This document shows, piece after piece, positions 33,412-44,887 of a stretch of 64,000 nucleotides of DNA (within the stretch, counting starts at the first letter, position 1; every line of letters begins with the position of its first letter). The DNA is from Selaginella moellendorffii (lineage: Eukaryota > Streptophyta > Lycopodiopsida > Selaginellales > Selaginellaceae). Under the pieces are notes generated by a model. That model was not told the origin of the DNA, made no database searches, and saw nothing but the letters and a program-made list of their open reading frames with translations. The DNA lies in contig NW_003314262.1 of the NCBI RefSeq assembly GCF_000143415.4, positions 2,468,603 through 2,532,602 on the forward strand, read 5' to 3'. The translations under genes were made by a program, and so were the position numbers.

Positions 33412-34332
33412 ATCCTGCTCCACAATGCAGCGCAGTAAACTTTGTCCCTATCATGATTATCGCCATAGTCCTCATCATTATTATCGTCATAGTCCTCATC
33501 GTAATCGTCCTCCTCGTCATCGCTATCATCGAGATAGTCGTCTCGCAACACCTTATCCGCCTAAGGTTTTCACCACATTCTCTAGCGCGGCGGTGGGATC
33601 CTCGCCATGCCGGACCAGCGCCTCCACGGCGGAGGCGGGGGTTATCTTCATGCTCTCGAGGAGGCATTCGATCGCCGGGTAGAGCTCGTGATCCTCGATC
33701 TTGAGATAGGTCGCCGCCAGCGATCGAAACGCCGCGAACGAGCATTGTCCTCCACTTTCGGACCTGGGCATTGTCTTCTTCGCGATTCTCGATTGGAATG
33801 GAGCAATCGATGTCATCCACCACGACAATCGCGCGCTCCTTGATGTGAATCAGCAGCTGCCAGAGATTCTGGTTGTTTTGGACCTTGGTGAGCTCCAGAT
33901 CATAGACGTCATAGCCAGTGAAATTCGACATGGCTCCAATCAGGCTGGATTTCCCGGTTCCAGGGGGGCCGTAGAGCAAATACCCCCTCTTCCATGCTCG
34001 TCCCACCGAGGCATAGAAATCCTTGCCTTTCGTGAATTTCGCGAGATCGCCCATGAGCAGCGCTTTGTAATCCGGATCCATGCCAATTGTGTCGAATGTG
34101 GCTGGCGGATTGAGAGGAATGGACTCCCACCAGTCATAGATGTTCCTTGTCGCAGCTGGATTTCTCGATCTCTCTGGGTAATCGTAATGGTGTGGTAGAG
34201 TGACCAGCGGGTGATGATCTTGCGCTGGAGATGCTCGAAGAAGAGATAGAAATCGGGAGGAATTAGGAATTTGAAGAAGGCTGCGACGCCCACCACCGAC
34301 CAGAAGAAGGCGATGAGCATCGAGTACTCCAT
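33412..34332 (-). pseudogene. Decayed duplicate of the AAA-ATPase gene
   Basis: Starts with the same MEYSMLIAFFWSVVGVAAFF at 34332 as the intact gene at 30866. About 100 codons are missing after residue 50. The sequence resumes in another frame with MDPDYKALLMGDL, GPPGTGKSS (Walker A intact) and VVVDDIDCS. It then loses a second block of roughly 100 codons containing the basic insert and arginine-finger region, and resumes with QCSFAAFRSLAATYLKIEDH. The acidic tail survives as GAT/GAC-rich sequence at 33,420-33,550. With two large deletions and a frameshift it cannot make a working ATPase. Confidence 0.9.
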
Positions 34333-35285
34333 GGATGTCGCTCTATCACGATGTGATTAAAGGGAGAAGAGATCTTGTTTCGTTGCAGGAAGATTGAGAA
34401 TAGAAATACTGGCGATCGCCCAATTCCATCATGGCATTCGGGTCGATCAATTGGAATGGAGGCATCAGAGCAATCTTATAGGTGAAGAAGCTTGGAGCAC
34501 ACAAAAAGGATCTCGTCGTTTACTCTGGCTGGAATAAAGTGAATGTCCTGTTGAGTTTCCTCGCGGACTATTTCAAGATTCGCGCCCGAGGCAAGTTTCG
34601 TGTTTCTGGTTTGTTTTAGAATCCCGCCTCCTCAATTTTCAAATTTTAGCGTAAATGTAACAAATGATTAAGAATATGTTTGAATATTCTTGTATATTCT
34701 TGATATTTATTTAGATTAATTTTGTGTTTATAAATTTTAAACACCTAGAAGTATATTTTAATTTATTCTACCATCTAACGGTTGATATGCAATAAGATTA
34801 ATCTCGTGTTTATAAATTATAAACATTATGAAAATTCTTAAACACCAAAAACATTTAATAAATATGCAAACTCAGGTTATTTCTTTTTTTTTTAAAGCTC
34901 TTTAGTTAATCATTATATCAGTGGCAAGATTGGATACTTTTAAAGCAACAATACAAGCCCATCAGAGCTTCTCAGGTAAGTAAGAAAAAAGAAGAAAAGC
35001 TACACTATTTATTTGATAGTATTTTGTACTTCCTCAGGCTTGTGAGGATCGTGGAATTGCAGTCAAGGATTCCGGGCACACGATCGCAATCAAACACGAT
35101 CGTAATCAAACATGGTGTTTGATTTCTCATCCAACATGACTCTGATGTGGCACCACGATTACAGCGCCATCGTGGCCGTCCAAAGAAATGCACGCAAAAA
35201 AAAAAAGCAATTCCAGCGGTCGTGATTCATTCACCTTTAGCGAGGTAATACAAACAAAAAGAAGAATTTCACCTCCCTTGCCTTC
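34333..35285. other. Spacer: duplicated promoter, MITE-like fragment, palindromes
   Basis: 34,333-34,600 is homologous to the promoter of the AAA-ATPase (31.1-30.9 kb). 34,655-34,850 is a reverse-orientation fragment of the MITE-like repeat. Around 35,085-35,130 are short inverted repeats (AATCAAACATGGTGTTTGATT and CACGATCG/CGATCGTG words). The SAM synthetase 3' UTR should occupy the last 100-150 bp. No gene seen. Confidence 0.5.
34655..34850 (-). repeat. MITE-like repeat, partial reverse copy
   Basis: The reverse complement reads TTTATAATTTATAAACACGA, then GATTAATCTTATTGCATATC and AACCGTTAGATGGTAGAAT. This matches the interior of the repeat at 2,797-3,096. The terminal inverted repeats are not preserved, so this copy is truncated. 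Confidence 0.55.
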
Positions 35286-36467
35286 TCAAGCAGCAGTCTT
35301 CTCGGACTTGAGAGGCTTGACCGTCTCCCAAGTAAAATCCGGATCGTCGCGACCAAAATGCCCGTACGCAGCGGTCTTGAGGTAGCGCTTGTTCGATCCG
35401 CGCTTCAAATCCAGATGGATGGCAATCATCCCCGGGCGGAAGTCGAAGTTGTTTTTGATGATCTCCAGTATCTCCGCGTCGGGGATCTTCCCAGTCCCGT
35501 AGCTATCCACGAACACCGACAGCGGCTCTGGGACTCCAATCGCGTAAGAAACCTGGACGATGCATCGGCGAGCCAGCCCCGCCGCCACCACGCTCTTGGC
35601 AGCTTGCCTCACGATATAAGCTCCGCTCCGATCCACCTTGGTCGGATCCTTCCCAGAGAAAGCTCCGCCGCCGTGAGCTCCCCAGCCGCCGTAGGTGTCG
35701 ATGATGATCTTCCTGCCAGTGAGCCCCGCATCGCCGTGAGGACCCCCGATGACGAACCTCCCGGACGGGTTGAGGTGGAAGATGGTGTTCTCGTCGAGAT
35801 ACTGCTCGGGGATCACGGGCTTGATCACAAACTCCCGCAAGTCGGCGGCGATCTGATCGTTGGTGACGGTCTCGTCGTGCTGGGTGGAGATGAGCACGGT
35901 GTGGACGCGGATGGGGACCATAGCGCCACCTTCGTTGCGATACTCTACGGTGACTTGGGTCTTTCCATCCGGCCTCAGCCAGCTGCAAGTCCCATTCTTG
36001 CGGACCTCGGTGAGCTTAGCGCCGAGCTTGGTCGCGAGGACGTGACTTAGCGGCATCAGCTCCTCGGTCTCGTCGGTGGCGTAGCCAAACATGTGTCCCT
36101 GGTCGCCAGCGCCGATCTCTTCGGGCTTCTTCGTGCCGAGGCCGTGGACTCCCTGGGCGATGTCGGGGGACTGCTGCTCGATGTTGACGAGAACCTTGCA
36201 GTGATCCGCGTCGAGGCCCACGGAGTCGGAGGTGAATCCAATCTCCCGGCAGGTGTCGCGGACGATCTTCTCGTAGTCGACGTTGGCCTTGGTGGTGATC
36301 TCGCCAAACACCATCACCATGTTGGTCTTGGTGCACGTCTCGCAGGCCACCTTGCTGTCGGGGTCTTGCGCCAGGCAGGCGTCCAGCACGGCGTCGGAGA
36401 TCTGGTCGCAGAGCTTGTCTGGATGGCCCTCGTTCACCGACTCGGATGTGAACAAGAAGCTCTCCAT
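35286..36467 (-). CDS. SAMS: S-adenosylmethionine synthetase
   Basis: One coding exon, 393 aa, the usual length for plant MAT. It makes S-adenosylmethionine from methionine and ATP in the cytosol. Family signatures are present: [17 protein letters not shown] at the N-terminus, [35 protein letters not shown] (P-loop-like) and the C-terminal [12 protein letters not shown] leader intron fits at 36,482-36,675 (CAG/GTGAG...TTCCAG/G), about 194 bp and far longer than coding introns in this window. A minus-strand TATATAT at 36,796-36,802 can serve as TATA box. A broken second copy lies 2 kb away at 33,125-33,411. Confidence 0.97.
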   Translation of the reverse strand: MESFLFTSESVNEGHPDKLCDQISDAVLDACLAQDPDSKVACETCTKTNMVMVFGEITTKANVDYEKIVRDTCREIGFTSDSVGLDADHCKVLVNIEQQSPDIAQGVHGLGTKKPEEIGAGDQGHMFGYATDETEELMPLSHVLATKLGAKLTEVRKNGTCSWLRPDGKTQVTVEYRNEGGAMVPIRVHTVLISTQHDETVTNDQIAADLREFVIKPVIPEQYLDENTIFHLNPSGRFVIGGPHGDAGLTGRKIIIDTYGGWGAHGGGAFSGKDPTKVDRSGAYIVRQAAKSVVAAGLARRCIVQVSYAIGVPEPLSVFVDSYGTGKIPDAEILEIIKNNFDFRPGMIAIHLDLKRGSNKRYLKTAAYGHFGRDDPDFTWETVKPLKSEKTAA

Positions 36468-37645
36468 TGCGCCGCTCGTGCCTGGAATCGAAATGCGGGG
36501 AGATTTAGCTCGAGAATCCGACGATTTGGCTACCTACGAGCATGGAGCTCACAAATCTAGCAAGAAATTCACAGATCTAGGCACAAGGACACCAGGGCAG
36601 CCACATTTCGGCAGATTTGTGGCTGGAATCGTCGAATCTGGCAGCAAACCCTGGGATTCGTTCAAGAAATCTCACCTGAGTGACCGGCGCCTGCCTGGGG
36701 AAGAGATTAGAGCGCGCCCGGAGGAACGAGAGGGCGAGAGTGGGCTGCTCCAAATATGGGGGAAGCACGGAAAACCTAGAGAGAGGAGCAAGCCGTATAT
36801 ATGTGGGAAGCATGGTAAATACATTGCACCTGGTAAGATTTACTGTGGATTCCCGGGATATGCGATTCGTACCGTGGATCGAACGTGACTTCGTGTTTGC
36901 GCCGACAATTTGGACAGTCTGGACCATGCTGGCCGTCAGATGTCTCCTGCGCTGGGTTATAGATTAATTGTTTTGCAATATTTGTTACTGTTTACAACCA
37001 TAAAATAATATCTTGAACTTTGCACCTTTTCCTAATGACTTTTTATTATAGTGCATCTACCACAGGTTTTAAATTTTCTAAAGATAAAGGTCGACCTATA
37101 CATAATGTATATAATATATTCTATGTTGTCCCCAAAGGAACACAAAAACCATGTGTGAATGTTTTGTTTGCGATTTTTGCGAACCATGGGTATAATCAAA
37201 TCTGAAACGACTGAAAAACGCAACCTCCCGAAACTAGTTCGAACAAGAGTTAATCTTGACCCTGTTATGTACAAGAGCAGCACACGAAATTCCAGAAATG
37301 GACATTGAGATTTGCCTCTTGCATGATCCAGCTTAAAACCAGCCGCTTGTTCTTTTGACTTACCAGGGTGTGATGATCTTCTGGAATCTACCTTTCCATC
37401 TCCACTTGCTTCTCTGCTGTTGTCACTAGCCGAGCCACAAAACAGGCACAGCGTCCTTGATCTTGTGGTTGCGCCTTGTTTGCACGAATCGCAACGCGTC
37501 CATAGCAGAGAAGCGAGCAGAGATGGAGAAGCAGCTCCAGATAAACGCTAAAGAACAGCGTAAACCCTACAAATGCCGAATACTCGTTTAGGACAGCTAA
37601 GTGTAAATTTCAGGCTCTTTTATATACAATTGAATGTTTCAGCAT
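36468..37645. other. SAM synthetase promoter and spacer
   Basis: 36,468-36,800 is the 5' leader and leader intron of the SAM synthetase. 36,960-37,260 is AT-rich without coding signal. On the minus strand, 37,330-37,520 reads a short Cys-rich frame (C-D-S-C ... C-L-F-C-G) with no clear start or family, so I leave it uncalled. Confidence 0.5.
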
Positions 37646-37948
37646 TTAGTCGCGGTTGTCCTTGGATGGGCCTTGCCCGGGAGTGCTCTGATCCTTGACG
37701 AGCATCTCAACTCCGGATTGAGCCTTCCTGTTGTTGAGAAGATCCACGCTCGACGGTCTGTCCGGGCACTTCCCATCTTGGCTGTCGATACATTTCGAAG
37801 GACCTCCCGGAGTCTCACTGCCTTGCAGCGAGCTCCCAAGCTCGGCCTGGTGGTTCATCACCGAAAACGAGCCCAGCCTGGAGCAGTGGACGCTGCCGCT
37901 GATCAAAATCACGAACGCGATCGCGAGAAGTATCCTTCCGTGAGCCAT
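37646..37948 (-). CDS. Putative secreted peptide precursor (100 aa)
   Basis: The first in-frame ATG is at 37948 (MAHGRILLAIAFVILISGSV); everything upstream in the frame lacks ATG. Residues 1-24 are a clear signal peptide with cleavage near HCS. The rest is hydrophilic with only two Cys and no domain. It ends QSTPGQGPSKDNRD, which recalls the Pro/Gly-rich C-terminal motifs of processed plant signalling peptides (CEP/PIP-like), but the match is loose. A minus-strand TATATAAG lies at 38,170-38,177. The product may be a prepropeptide released to the apoplast; this is inference from architecture. It could also be a lineage-specific small secreted protein of another kind. Confidence 0.55.
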   Translation of the reverse strand: MAHGRILLAIAFVILISGSVHCSRLGSFSVMNHQAELGSSLQGSETPGGPSKCIDSQDGKCPDRPSSVDLLNNRKAQSGVEMLVKDQSTPGQGPSKDNRD

Positions 37949-38169
37949 TTTCGTCCACTCCAGGAACAAATCTCTAGCTCTTTTCTTTGTGCTGCTGATA
38001 CGTTTGCTGCTGATACGTTCTTGCTGCTGATACTTGTGTTCCAAGAGAGTGATGATATCGTTGTATAAGAAACCAGGATCTCTTGTCAGGCGCTGTGTCC
38101 TTGCTCTGATACGATTCGATCGGATGAAGAACTGCTCAAGTTGTGTTCAGTGCTCGCGCCTCCAGTGTC

Positions 38170-38177
38170 TTATATAC
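38170..38177 (-). promoter_or_regulatory. TATA box upstream of the peptide-precursor gene
   Basis: TATATAAG on the minus strand, about 220 bp upstream of ATG 37948. The position allows a leader of roughly 190 nt. It is the only good TATA word in that promoter. Confidence 0.4.
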
Positions 38178-38429
38178 ACAGAAGAAGTGTTCTTCCTCCA
38201 TCGGGCCTGGTAAACAGTCAATTCAGTGGCGCGTTTGCTCGTGAACCGGTTTGATTAGCTTCCGAGCGAGAAAAGCTCACACTCTTACATGGAACGAGTT
38301 ACAGCTTTTCAAAGTCAGCCTGTTGAAAGTTACACAAACAAAGTTAGCGGCGGGACTCCGGAGTCGCAACGCACGATCCGTTCAAAGTCTATAACACCAA
38401 CCATTACCTTTTCGTAAACACATGTGTTG

Positions 38430-40895
38430 TCAACACGGGTGTTCCTCCACAAATGCATCCTCCTCCCTCCCAACAGACGAGTAGCCACTTCTTTTCAAGA
38501 CCTTGTGCCTGCCCGTGACGGTTTCATCATGGTCGTGGTCGTGATCACTGCTGTGAGAGTCTTCCGCTGCTGCTGCTTGTCTGGCTTTTTGTTGAGCGGA
38601 CTTGCGCCAGACGTTTAGCGAGTGCACAATACTTTCCTGGAATATTGTCTTTTTGTAGTTTGTACCCATCTGCATCCACAATGTGATGAGTCAACGCGTT
38701 GCTTCTTCCATTGCCGTATACACTCGATCGGGAAAAAATTTAAGGAAAGCTACCTGAGTGACGAGAGCATAGAGGGGCAAGGTGCTGTAGCTACATAGGA
38801 ACTGTGCAAAGACCCTGCCATAGCAAATTTAAAGCGTCAGGCTGTTTTTTATTCGAGTGCCTTACCCCGAAATCAAGCGAGCATATACGTAGATGTATTT
38901 CTTATACGCTTGATCAGCCATGAGACAAGACTCGTATCCAAATTGCCACTGCAAAAAAACTCGCCAAAATGTAAACTTCAAATCTCAACACAGCAAATGT
39001 TACCAAAGTCCAAAGAAACGTTGCAAGCTCAAATGCATTCTGGACCAAGGAAATACAAAGTTACAAAACATACCAGAAGAAACCTTATCACGGACCTGGA
39101 AAAGTACGAAGTGGATAAGGAAGAGTAGAAGTTCCGGCTTACTGAACCAAAAGAGATTGTCCCGAGGCTTCAATGCCTGGCCAATGTAACGACCGCGAAT
39201 ACCAGCATTTTCCAGAGCAAGCGTTGCAATGATGTGCTGGAGCTTTGCTCCAACAAGAATTACCAGCTGCAAATCATCACTTGTTACATTATAAAGCTCG
39301 GGCTGGTGACAATACTTACAATCACTGGCAGAAACGCAAACCAGAAATACAAGTTTACACCTGTTGTTACAAACGTAAAGTTTAGACATGACAGCAATGG
39401 AGAAACTTACCATGTACGTTGATCAGCATAAAAACAATCACAAATATCCACAAGGGGAAGCTGCATTACAGAAAGCCTGAGCAAGGACAAATAACAACAG
39501 GATTTTTTACCTTATGCCCACAATCTCTTTGAATTCGTCTTCTACAGTTCGTATCATGTAGCTATGAAAATCGTACGATGTTCCCGTGTGATGATTCTGC
39601 ATGAGATGAACTCAGCTGAGTATCATTAAACCGGTTAATCTTGGCCTTACAGTTATGAAGCCTAAGCGCAAAGTCAAATAGTCGGCTCGTGTCACCGATT
39701 GTCCAAATTGTCGAAGAAAACAAACCTGCAGGAAAGTATGCAATTAGAAAAAGTCACAAGACTGACTAGATTGTTGGTTTCACATACGATCCACACTAGC
39801 AGCTTGTTTCTGCTCCATCTGCTGGAAGTATGATAAAGCACAAATGTGGATTGCCGTCTGAGAGTCAGTGTCTTTGTTATTTCTGAAACAAAAGAAGAAC
39901 GCTGTTACTAGTCAAGAAACTCAGGACATACTACCACTAAGACTGTCATGGCTTTCGGCGTGAGCTTCGTTTTCCCAGGAACTCCAGCTATATATCTATC
40001 TTGGAAGTAAGTCAGTACCATTAACAGAAACGAAACTCACATAGCACCTTCATCAGAGCGAGCAGCATAGTTAAGCAGCTGTAGACTACATGAGTCACTC
40101 CCAAAACAAAAATAAAACGGTGAAGCTGCTCGAGGCTTTCGAACGACACAAATGGTTCTTTCCCCTGCATCGAAAATCGTGAGAAGTTCCGAGGTTTTTA
40201 CTTGATCCTCACCTTGTGCACACAAGTGATCCCGAAACGAGAATTCAGTTGTCGCCTGGGATTGAGGTTGCCGAGCATCGCCGCGTGAATGCTGCCTTCC
40301 ATCTCGTGGCTGCTCGACTCTCGCTTGCATGGTGTAGGCATTCTGTCGTAGAAACTGGAATCCACACAGAACTGCGATATGTAGTTCTGTGTGACAGTGA
40401 GAACGAGAGAAATAAATCCCAGGACCATAAGTTCTGTAAAGCAAGAAAAACATTACAATGTGATATCAACCAAACGAGGAGATCACGTAGGCTATACCAT
40501 CTCTTATTTTTTCGAGCGCATGAAGCAAAGGCTTTCGTTTAGTCCTCTTGAGCCACTGCCAAAGAAAAAAATCGAGCAAAGATCAAAGATCTCGATCAAG
40601 AAAGAAGTCGCAAGCAGTAGAAAATTTATTAGAACAACGATCGCTGCCGCGACATGGTCACGAACAGGGAGAAAACAGGCATTAAATGCGAGGGAAGAAC
40701 GGGCAACACAAACAAATCGAGAAAGAAAGCATAAGAAATCCATTGCTCGCGACTTACATTGCCAAGACAATGGATGGATCGCTCCGCGCCGAGCGAGACG
40801 ATGACGAATCCAGTGCAAACCACCGATACGGCCCAGGTCGGGGTGAGATAGAGCGGCCGCTCCAGCAAATGCAGCTCCTCCTCATTCAGCGCCAT
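38430..40895 (-). CDS. MLO: MLO-like seven-transmembrane protein
   Basis: Fifteen exons, all frame-consistent: 40758-40895, 40498-40555, 40213-40433, 40048-40164, 39935-39995, 39788-39882, 39651-39725, 39511-39596, 39411-39460, 39320-39360, 39096-39266, 39004-39039, 38866-38948, 38754-38814 and 38430-38669 (510 aa). MLO signatures run throughout: [103 protein letters not shown] and [14 protein letters not shown]. The last is the start of the calmodulin-binding region ([11 protein letters not shown]). The tail has a His/Asp repeat (DHDHDHDE). MLO proteins sit in the plasma membrane as calcium-linked regulators of powdery-mildew susceptibility, root thigmotropism and pollen-tube reception in flowering plants. 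Confidence 0.94.
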
Positions 40896-41704
40896 GCCGG
40901 ATCGATCGAGCAAATCTGCAACTGCGCAAGAAAACCTAGCACGGCGGTCACACGGGAATGGGAATGCTTGGATTCGTCCTCGTCCTGTAAACTTATAGGA
41001 AGAAGTTCGCTCACACACAACTTGGGCTCATGTGAGTAGTACGAACAAACGTTTGACAAACGGCCACATTATGTGCCACATGGCCACGCGGGGGCAAGCG
41101 TACGGACGAATTAATATTCGGTGGAATTGTGGATCCAAGTCAAATTTGGTCAGTTTCTCGAGACGGGAAAATTTGTAAACACTTAGAAGTTCTAAACTCA
41201 CTGATTCTATGACTCACTGGATCGCGAAAGCATCTTTAACAATCCTTGATCCATTGTTAGTTTTCAAATTCGCGAGAGGCACTATATAGTCAAATGAATG
41301 AACGAACCTTGTCAAGGGCTAGATCAATCAATGGTTTGTCAAAGGTATTGCTGGCATGTAGCGAGAACATCACTCTCGTTTTCTTTTCTTTTTTCTCTGC
41401 TGGGCTACTGTGACAGCAAAAAGAACGATCAATGAATATGGTTGTTGATACAAAATTCAGATCAAACCTGACCGAGAGCATAGTATTTTATTTGTGGACC
41501 TCCCCGGGTCTTGGAAAAGTTTTGCCTCCCCTGGAAAGAGAAAATAAAGGCAAGAGGAGAAAGAGTGAGAATAGATCACTTTCATTGCGCCTTGTACTGC
41601 TTATGAACGGAATTGTTAGTACAGAAATCGACGAAAGAAAATTACTGGGAGTGTATGTTTGGCGTTTATGGTGTTGGACTTCTCCGAGGTTTTTTGACGC
41701 GGTA

Positions 41705-43021
41705 TCAAGCTGTCGCGGCATTCGCTTCCTGAAGGCCACAGACCATGTTTGCTGGAACGGCTACATCGATCATTTTGGGATAAGGCAGTCCCAAATCTGC
41801 ACACACACACACACAAAGTTATTCAAGTGTACGAGACCAGCAAGAAATCCACTTACTTTCCATAATCTTTACAAATGCTTCCTGCAAAATCGCAAGCCAA
41901 CGTCAGGAACACGCGAACTAAACAAAGGAAAATACCTCGTCCTTCGTAAGTCGAGTGTTGTGAAGCAGCTCTTCCCCCACGGTTGTAACCTTGAGAAAAA
42001 GAAAAAAAACGAGTTGTTAAGGGCGAGAATCGAAGAACATGATAGCTCGACTTACAGTATTCCCTTTATAGTCATGTGCAGGATACAATAAGGTGTCCTT
42101 CGGGAGCGAGAGGATCTGGCAGTGGAGCAGCAAATTCAATTTCCACCAAAAGGATAAGGCAATCATTCATACCTGAGAATGAACTGACTTGTACAGCTCT
42201 CTTGCATTACCTCCCTGCAAAGAAGGCAAAATCTTACTCAGAGATTCGAAGGGCAAAAAAACGAGAAATAAAACACCTGGAAATCCGTGCGACCACACCC
42301 TCTAACGAGCAAAGCGTCTCCTGTGAAAGCTATTCGTGGCGATGGCTGCCCTTCACCTTCTCCTGACACATACGTGACGCATCCTTGGGTATGTCCCGGT
42401 GTGGGACGAACCTGTGCAAATAAATCTTTGAGCTAAAAGCAGTGAAAAGAAAAAAATGCACCTCCAAATACAAGTTCCCGAAGTGTATCTTTTCTCCTGG
42501 CTCCACGAAAACATCCGCTTGTGCTTTGCTTGCCTTGGATATCAGGGATTTTGCACTCGGGAGTTTACTCTAAACAAGGAACCGTGATTAGAAGAAAGAA
42601 CGACAAAAGAAGAAAAAAGAGTACCTTCAGGAGACCCGTTCCAGTGACATGATCGGCGTGTACGTGAGTGTTCATCGCGTACTTGAGCTTTAGCCCAAGT
42701 TCCTTGATCAAGTTTACATCTCTATCGACGGTCTTGTCCACGGGATCTATCAGCTGGACGCTCCACAACTTAGCCACAAAAGAAGAAGAAAGGAAACACA
42801 AAAGAAGAAATATCTCTGTTTACCACTGCTGGCTTTTCTGGATGCCCAATGTCCGCAAGCAAATACGTGTAAGTACACGAGTCCTTCTCGAAGAGCTGTC
42901 GAAAGAGGAGAGGGGAATCCTGGTGCGTCGCAGTGGCCACCATCGTCGTCGATTTCAGCGCTCGCAAGTCGGGATTTCGAGAAAATCCTGCTCCCGGAGC
43001 CCAGAATCTCGCTGCAAGCAT
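41705..43021 (-). CDS. ETHE1: Mitochondrial persulfide dioxygenase (ETHE1/GLX2-3)
   Basis: Nine exons, 42824-43021, 42625-42753, 42462-42569, 42277-42411, 42173-42214, 42056-42115, 41936-41989, 41857-41881 and 41705-41796, give 280 aa. The metallo-beta-lactamase-fold iron site THVHADH lies at residues 95-101, with further ligands in [26 protein letters not shown] and YPAHDYKG. It oxidises glutathione persulfide to sulfite in the mitochondrial matrix during cysteine catabolism. The first 25 residues ([20 protein letters not shown]) fit a mitochondrial presequence. ATG 43021 was chosen because the only upstream in-frame start-like codon is TTG. The C-terminus [15 protein letters not shown] matches plant ETHE1. 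Confidence 0.95.
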
Positions 43022-43335
43022 ATAACGCTGGTGCAATGGCGCTCACAGATCGGCAGCGGCGGCGGGGAGCTAGCATTACCTGATCGCCGGTAGCGCGCGC
43101 CGCGACGGAGGTAGTGATCGATCGAGAGATAGTGCCTTTGTTCCAAAACCCTACCACCAATGCGGGTTCTTTGTCTTGTTCATAGTTTTTGCGTCGCGAT
43201 CTGTCCACATCAAAGATGCCAATAAAATGGCCACGCATTGTAGAACCATCGAGCGTAAGATAGTTTTCTATCCTCTCTATCTCTTCTATCGATTCTTACG
43301 AGTTCTTTCTCTCTTTTTTTGCGCTTTTTTTTTTC

Positions 43336-44887
43336 TCACGGTCCAGGCCGTGGTTGCTTCAAGAAGGAAGCTATGGTGTTGCCCAATCCCGCACCGATGG
43401 CCTGTGCCAATTGAGCTGCCTGCACCATTCCACTACCGCTCAGCAAAACCGGCCTAAACTTCCACGACTCCGAGAGCCTTTGCATTACCTCCTTGGCAGT
43501 TTTCCTACAATCGATCACGTCGATGATCCGGCGTTCCGTGAAAGTCCAAGTATCCCTAAATCCTGGAACCAAAAAATAGATCTGGTCGCGAAAACAAACT
43601 TGCGAGAGCGTTTAGACTTACCGGGAGAGTAATCTGTGAGCATGTAAACCTCTGCTGCTGTGTAGACTCCGCCGAGGATCGCTCGCTTGGAGTAGAAATC
43701 CCAGTCCGTGGATCTGTCTCCGACGGAGTGCCAGATCTCGTCCATTAGCACGGCTCGTTGTTTCATCGCGACAGGAAGGTTAATGGGATTCGCCTGGTAC
43801 AAAGAGAAAGGATAGAAGAGTTTAAAGCTTGGGAGAAGTGAGAACAACTTACTTGGATGCTCAAAGCTTGAGCCCACTTGGAAATATAAGGAGCTTGCAT
43901 CTCGAGACGAATGCGCATGACTTTCGCCAGTCTCTCGTGCAGCACCAGCTTCTCGAGCTCCTCACTTTGCTCTTCAACAGCGTCGGTAAGTTCGTCCAGC
44001 GATTCATCCATGAAGTACTGCTCAGCAACGGAGAGAGTATCTGTTGAGAAAACAAGAAACCTTTTGTTGAAAGACTTACTTCCACGAGAGCAGCTTCTTT
44101 CCTATGGAAGGCTCCAAGGATCGCAGGCGATAGATTTACGTCTCTTGCTCCCGCTGCAATGGCGGCCTCTGTCCATCCCAAAGTAGGCTGCAAAAGCATC
44201 ACAGCTCTTGAATTCTCTAGGAAGAATGGAAAAGCGAGTGTACATACAACATACGTAAGAGCCGCATTGAGAACACGCCGTTTCTCATCGTCCTCTTCTT
44301 TTTCTTTCTGCTTCTTGCTCTCGTGAGAAGCCTTGTGTTTATGTGACTCCTTCTCGTCTGCAAGAAAACAAACAGAAAAAGAATGGGAGCTCCAGATAGA
44401 ATGAAGGAAAACAACGCAGACCTTCAACGCCAGCGTCTTTGCCAGCGTCTTTGCACATGAAACGCACTGGCTGGAACGAAAACTCGCATCCGAGGCATTT
44501 CTCGCGCGTTAAGTTGGAGCCTGCAACAGTTCAGCTTACAGAATGACAACTCGGCATTTTAGTGCTTTCCCTAAAACTCTCGAAAAGAAGCTACCTCGAG
44601 TCCAGGGCTCTCTTGTAAAATACTTCCTCCTGGAAGAGCTGAAAAAAAGAACGAAGGTCAGAAAACAAAACCACACACCAAACGATTAAGAAGACCTGCT
44701 CAAACGATCAGCATTCCTTCCCAAAACCAAAGCTTCAAATGGAATCGCACAGCGATCAATTCCAGAGCTTGATTCCAATCTTCCAGTGGCCCTGAAGCGC
44801 ACAGGAATCAACCAAGAAGATCTCACTGCCGACAAGCACATACCACGAGAATCTGGACACGCGCTTGAGCGCCCGCACAAACGACAT
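43336..44887 (-). CDS. COQ9: Ubiquinone biosynthesis protein COQ9
   Basis: Nine exons, 44844-44887, 44696-44791, 44595-44638, 44422-44520, 44248-44357, 44080-44187, 43853-44017, 43622-43793 and 43336-43562, give 354 aa. COQ9 core signatures: RVLNAALTYV, LGWTEAAIAAGARDVNLS, KWAQALSIQ, DEIWHSVGDRSTDWDFYSKR and YMLTDYSPGFRDTW. The N-terminus (MSFVRALKRVSRFS) is a mitochondrial presequence. COQ9 is a lipid-binding protein of the inner membrane that partners COQ7 in coenzyme Q hydroxylation. Odd: between presequence and core lies a Cys-containing segment (KCLGCEFSFQPVRFMC) with a duplicated KDAG, then a Lys/Glu/His-rich linker. I do not recall that from other COQ9 proteins. The first three exons are less certain than the rest. 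Confidence 0.9.

Noticed and set aside
36056-36336. Arg-rich open frames on the minus strand within SAM synthetase
   Set aside because: Alternative-frame translations of the GC-rich SAM synthetase exon.
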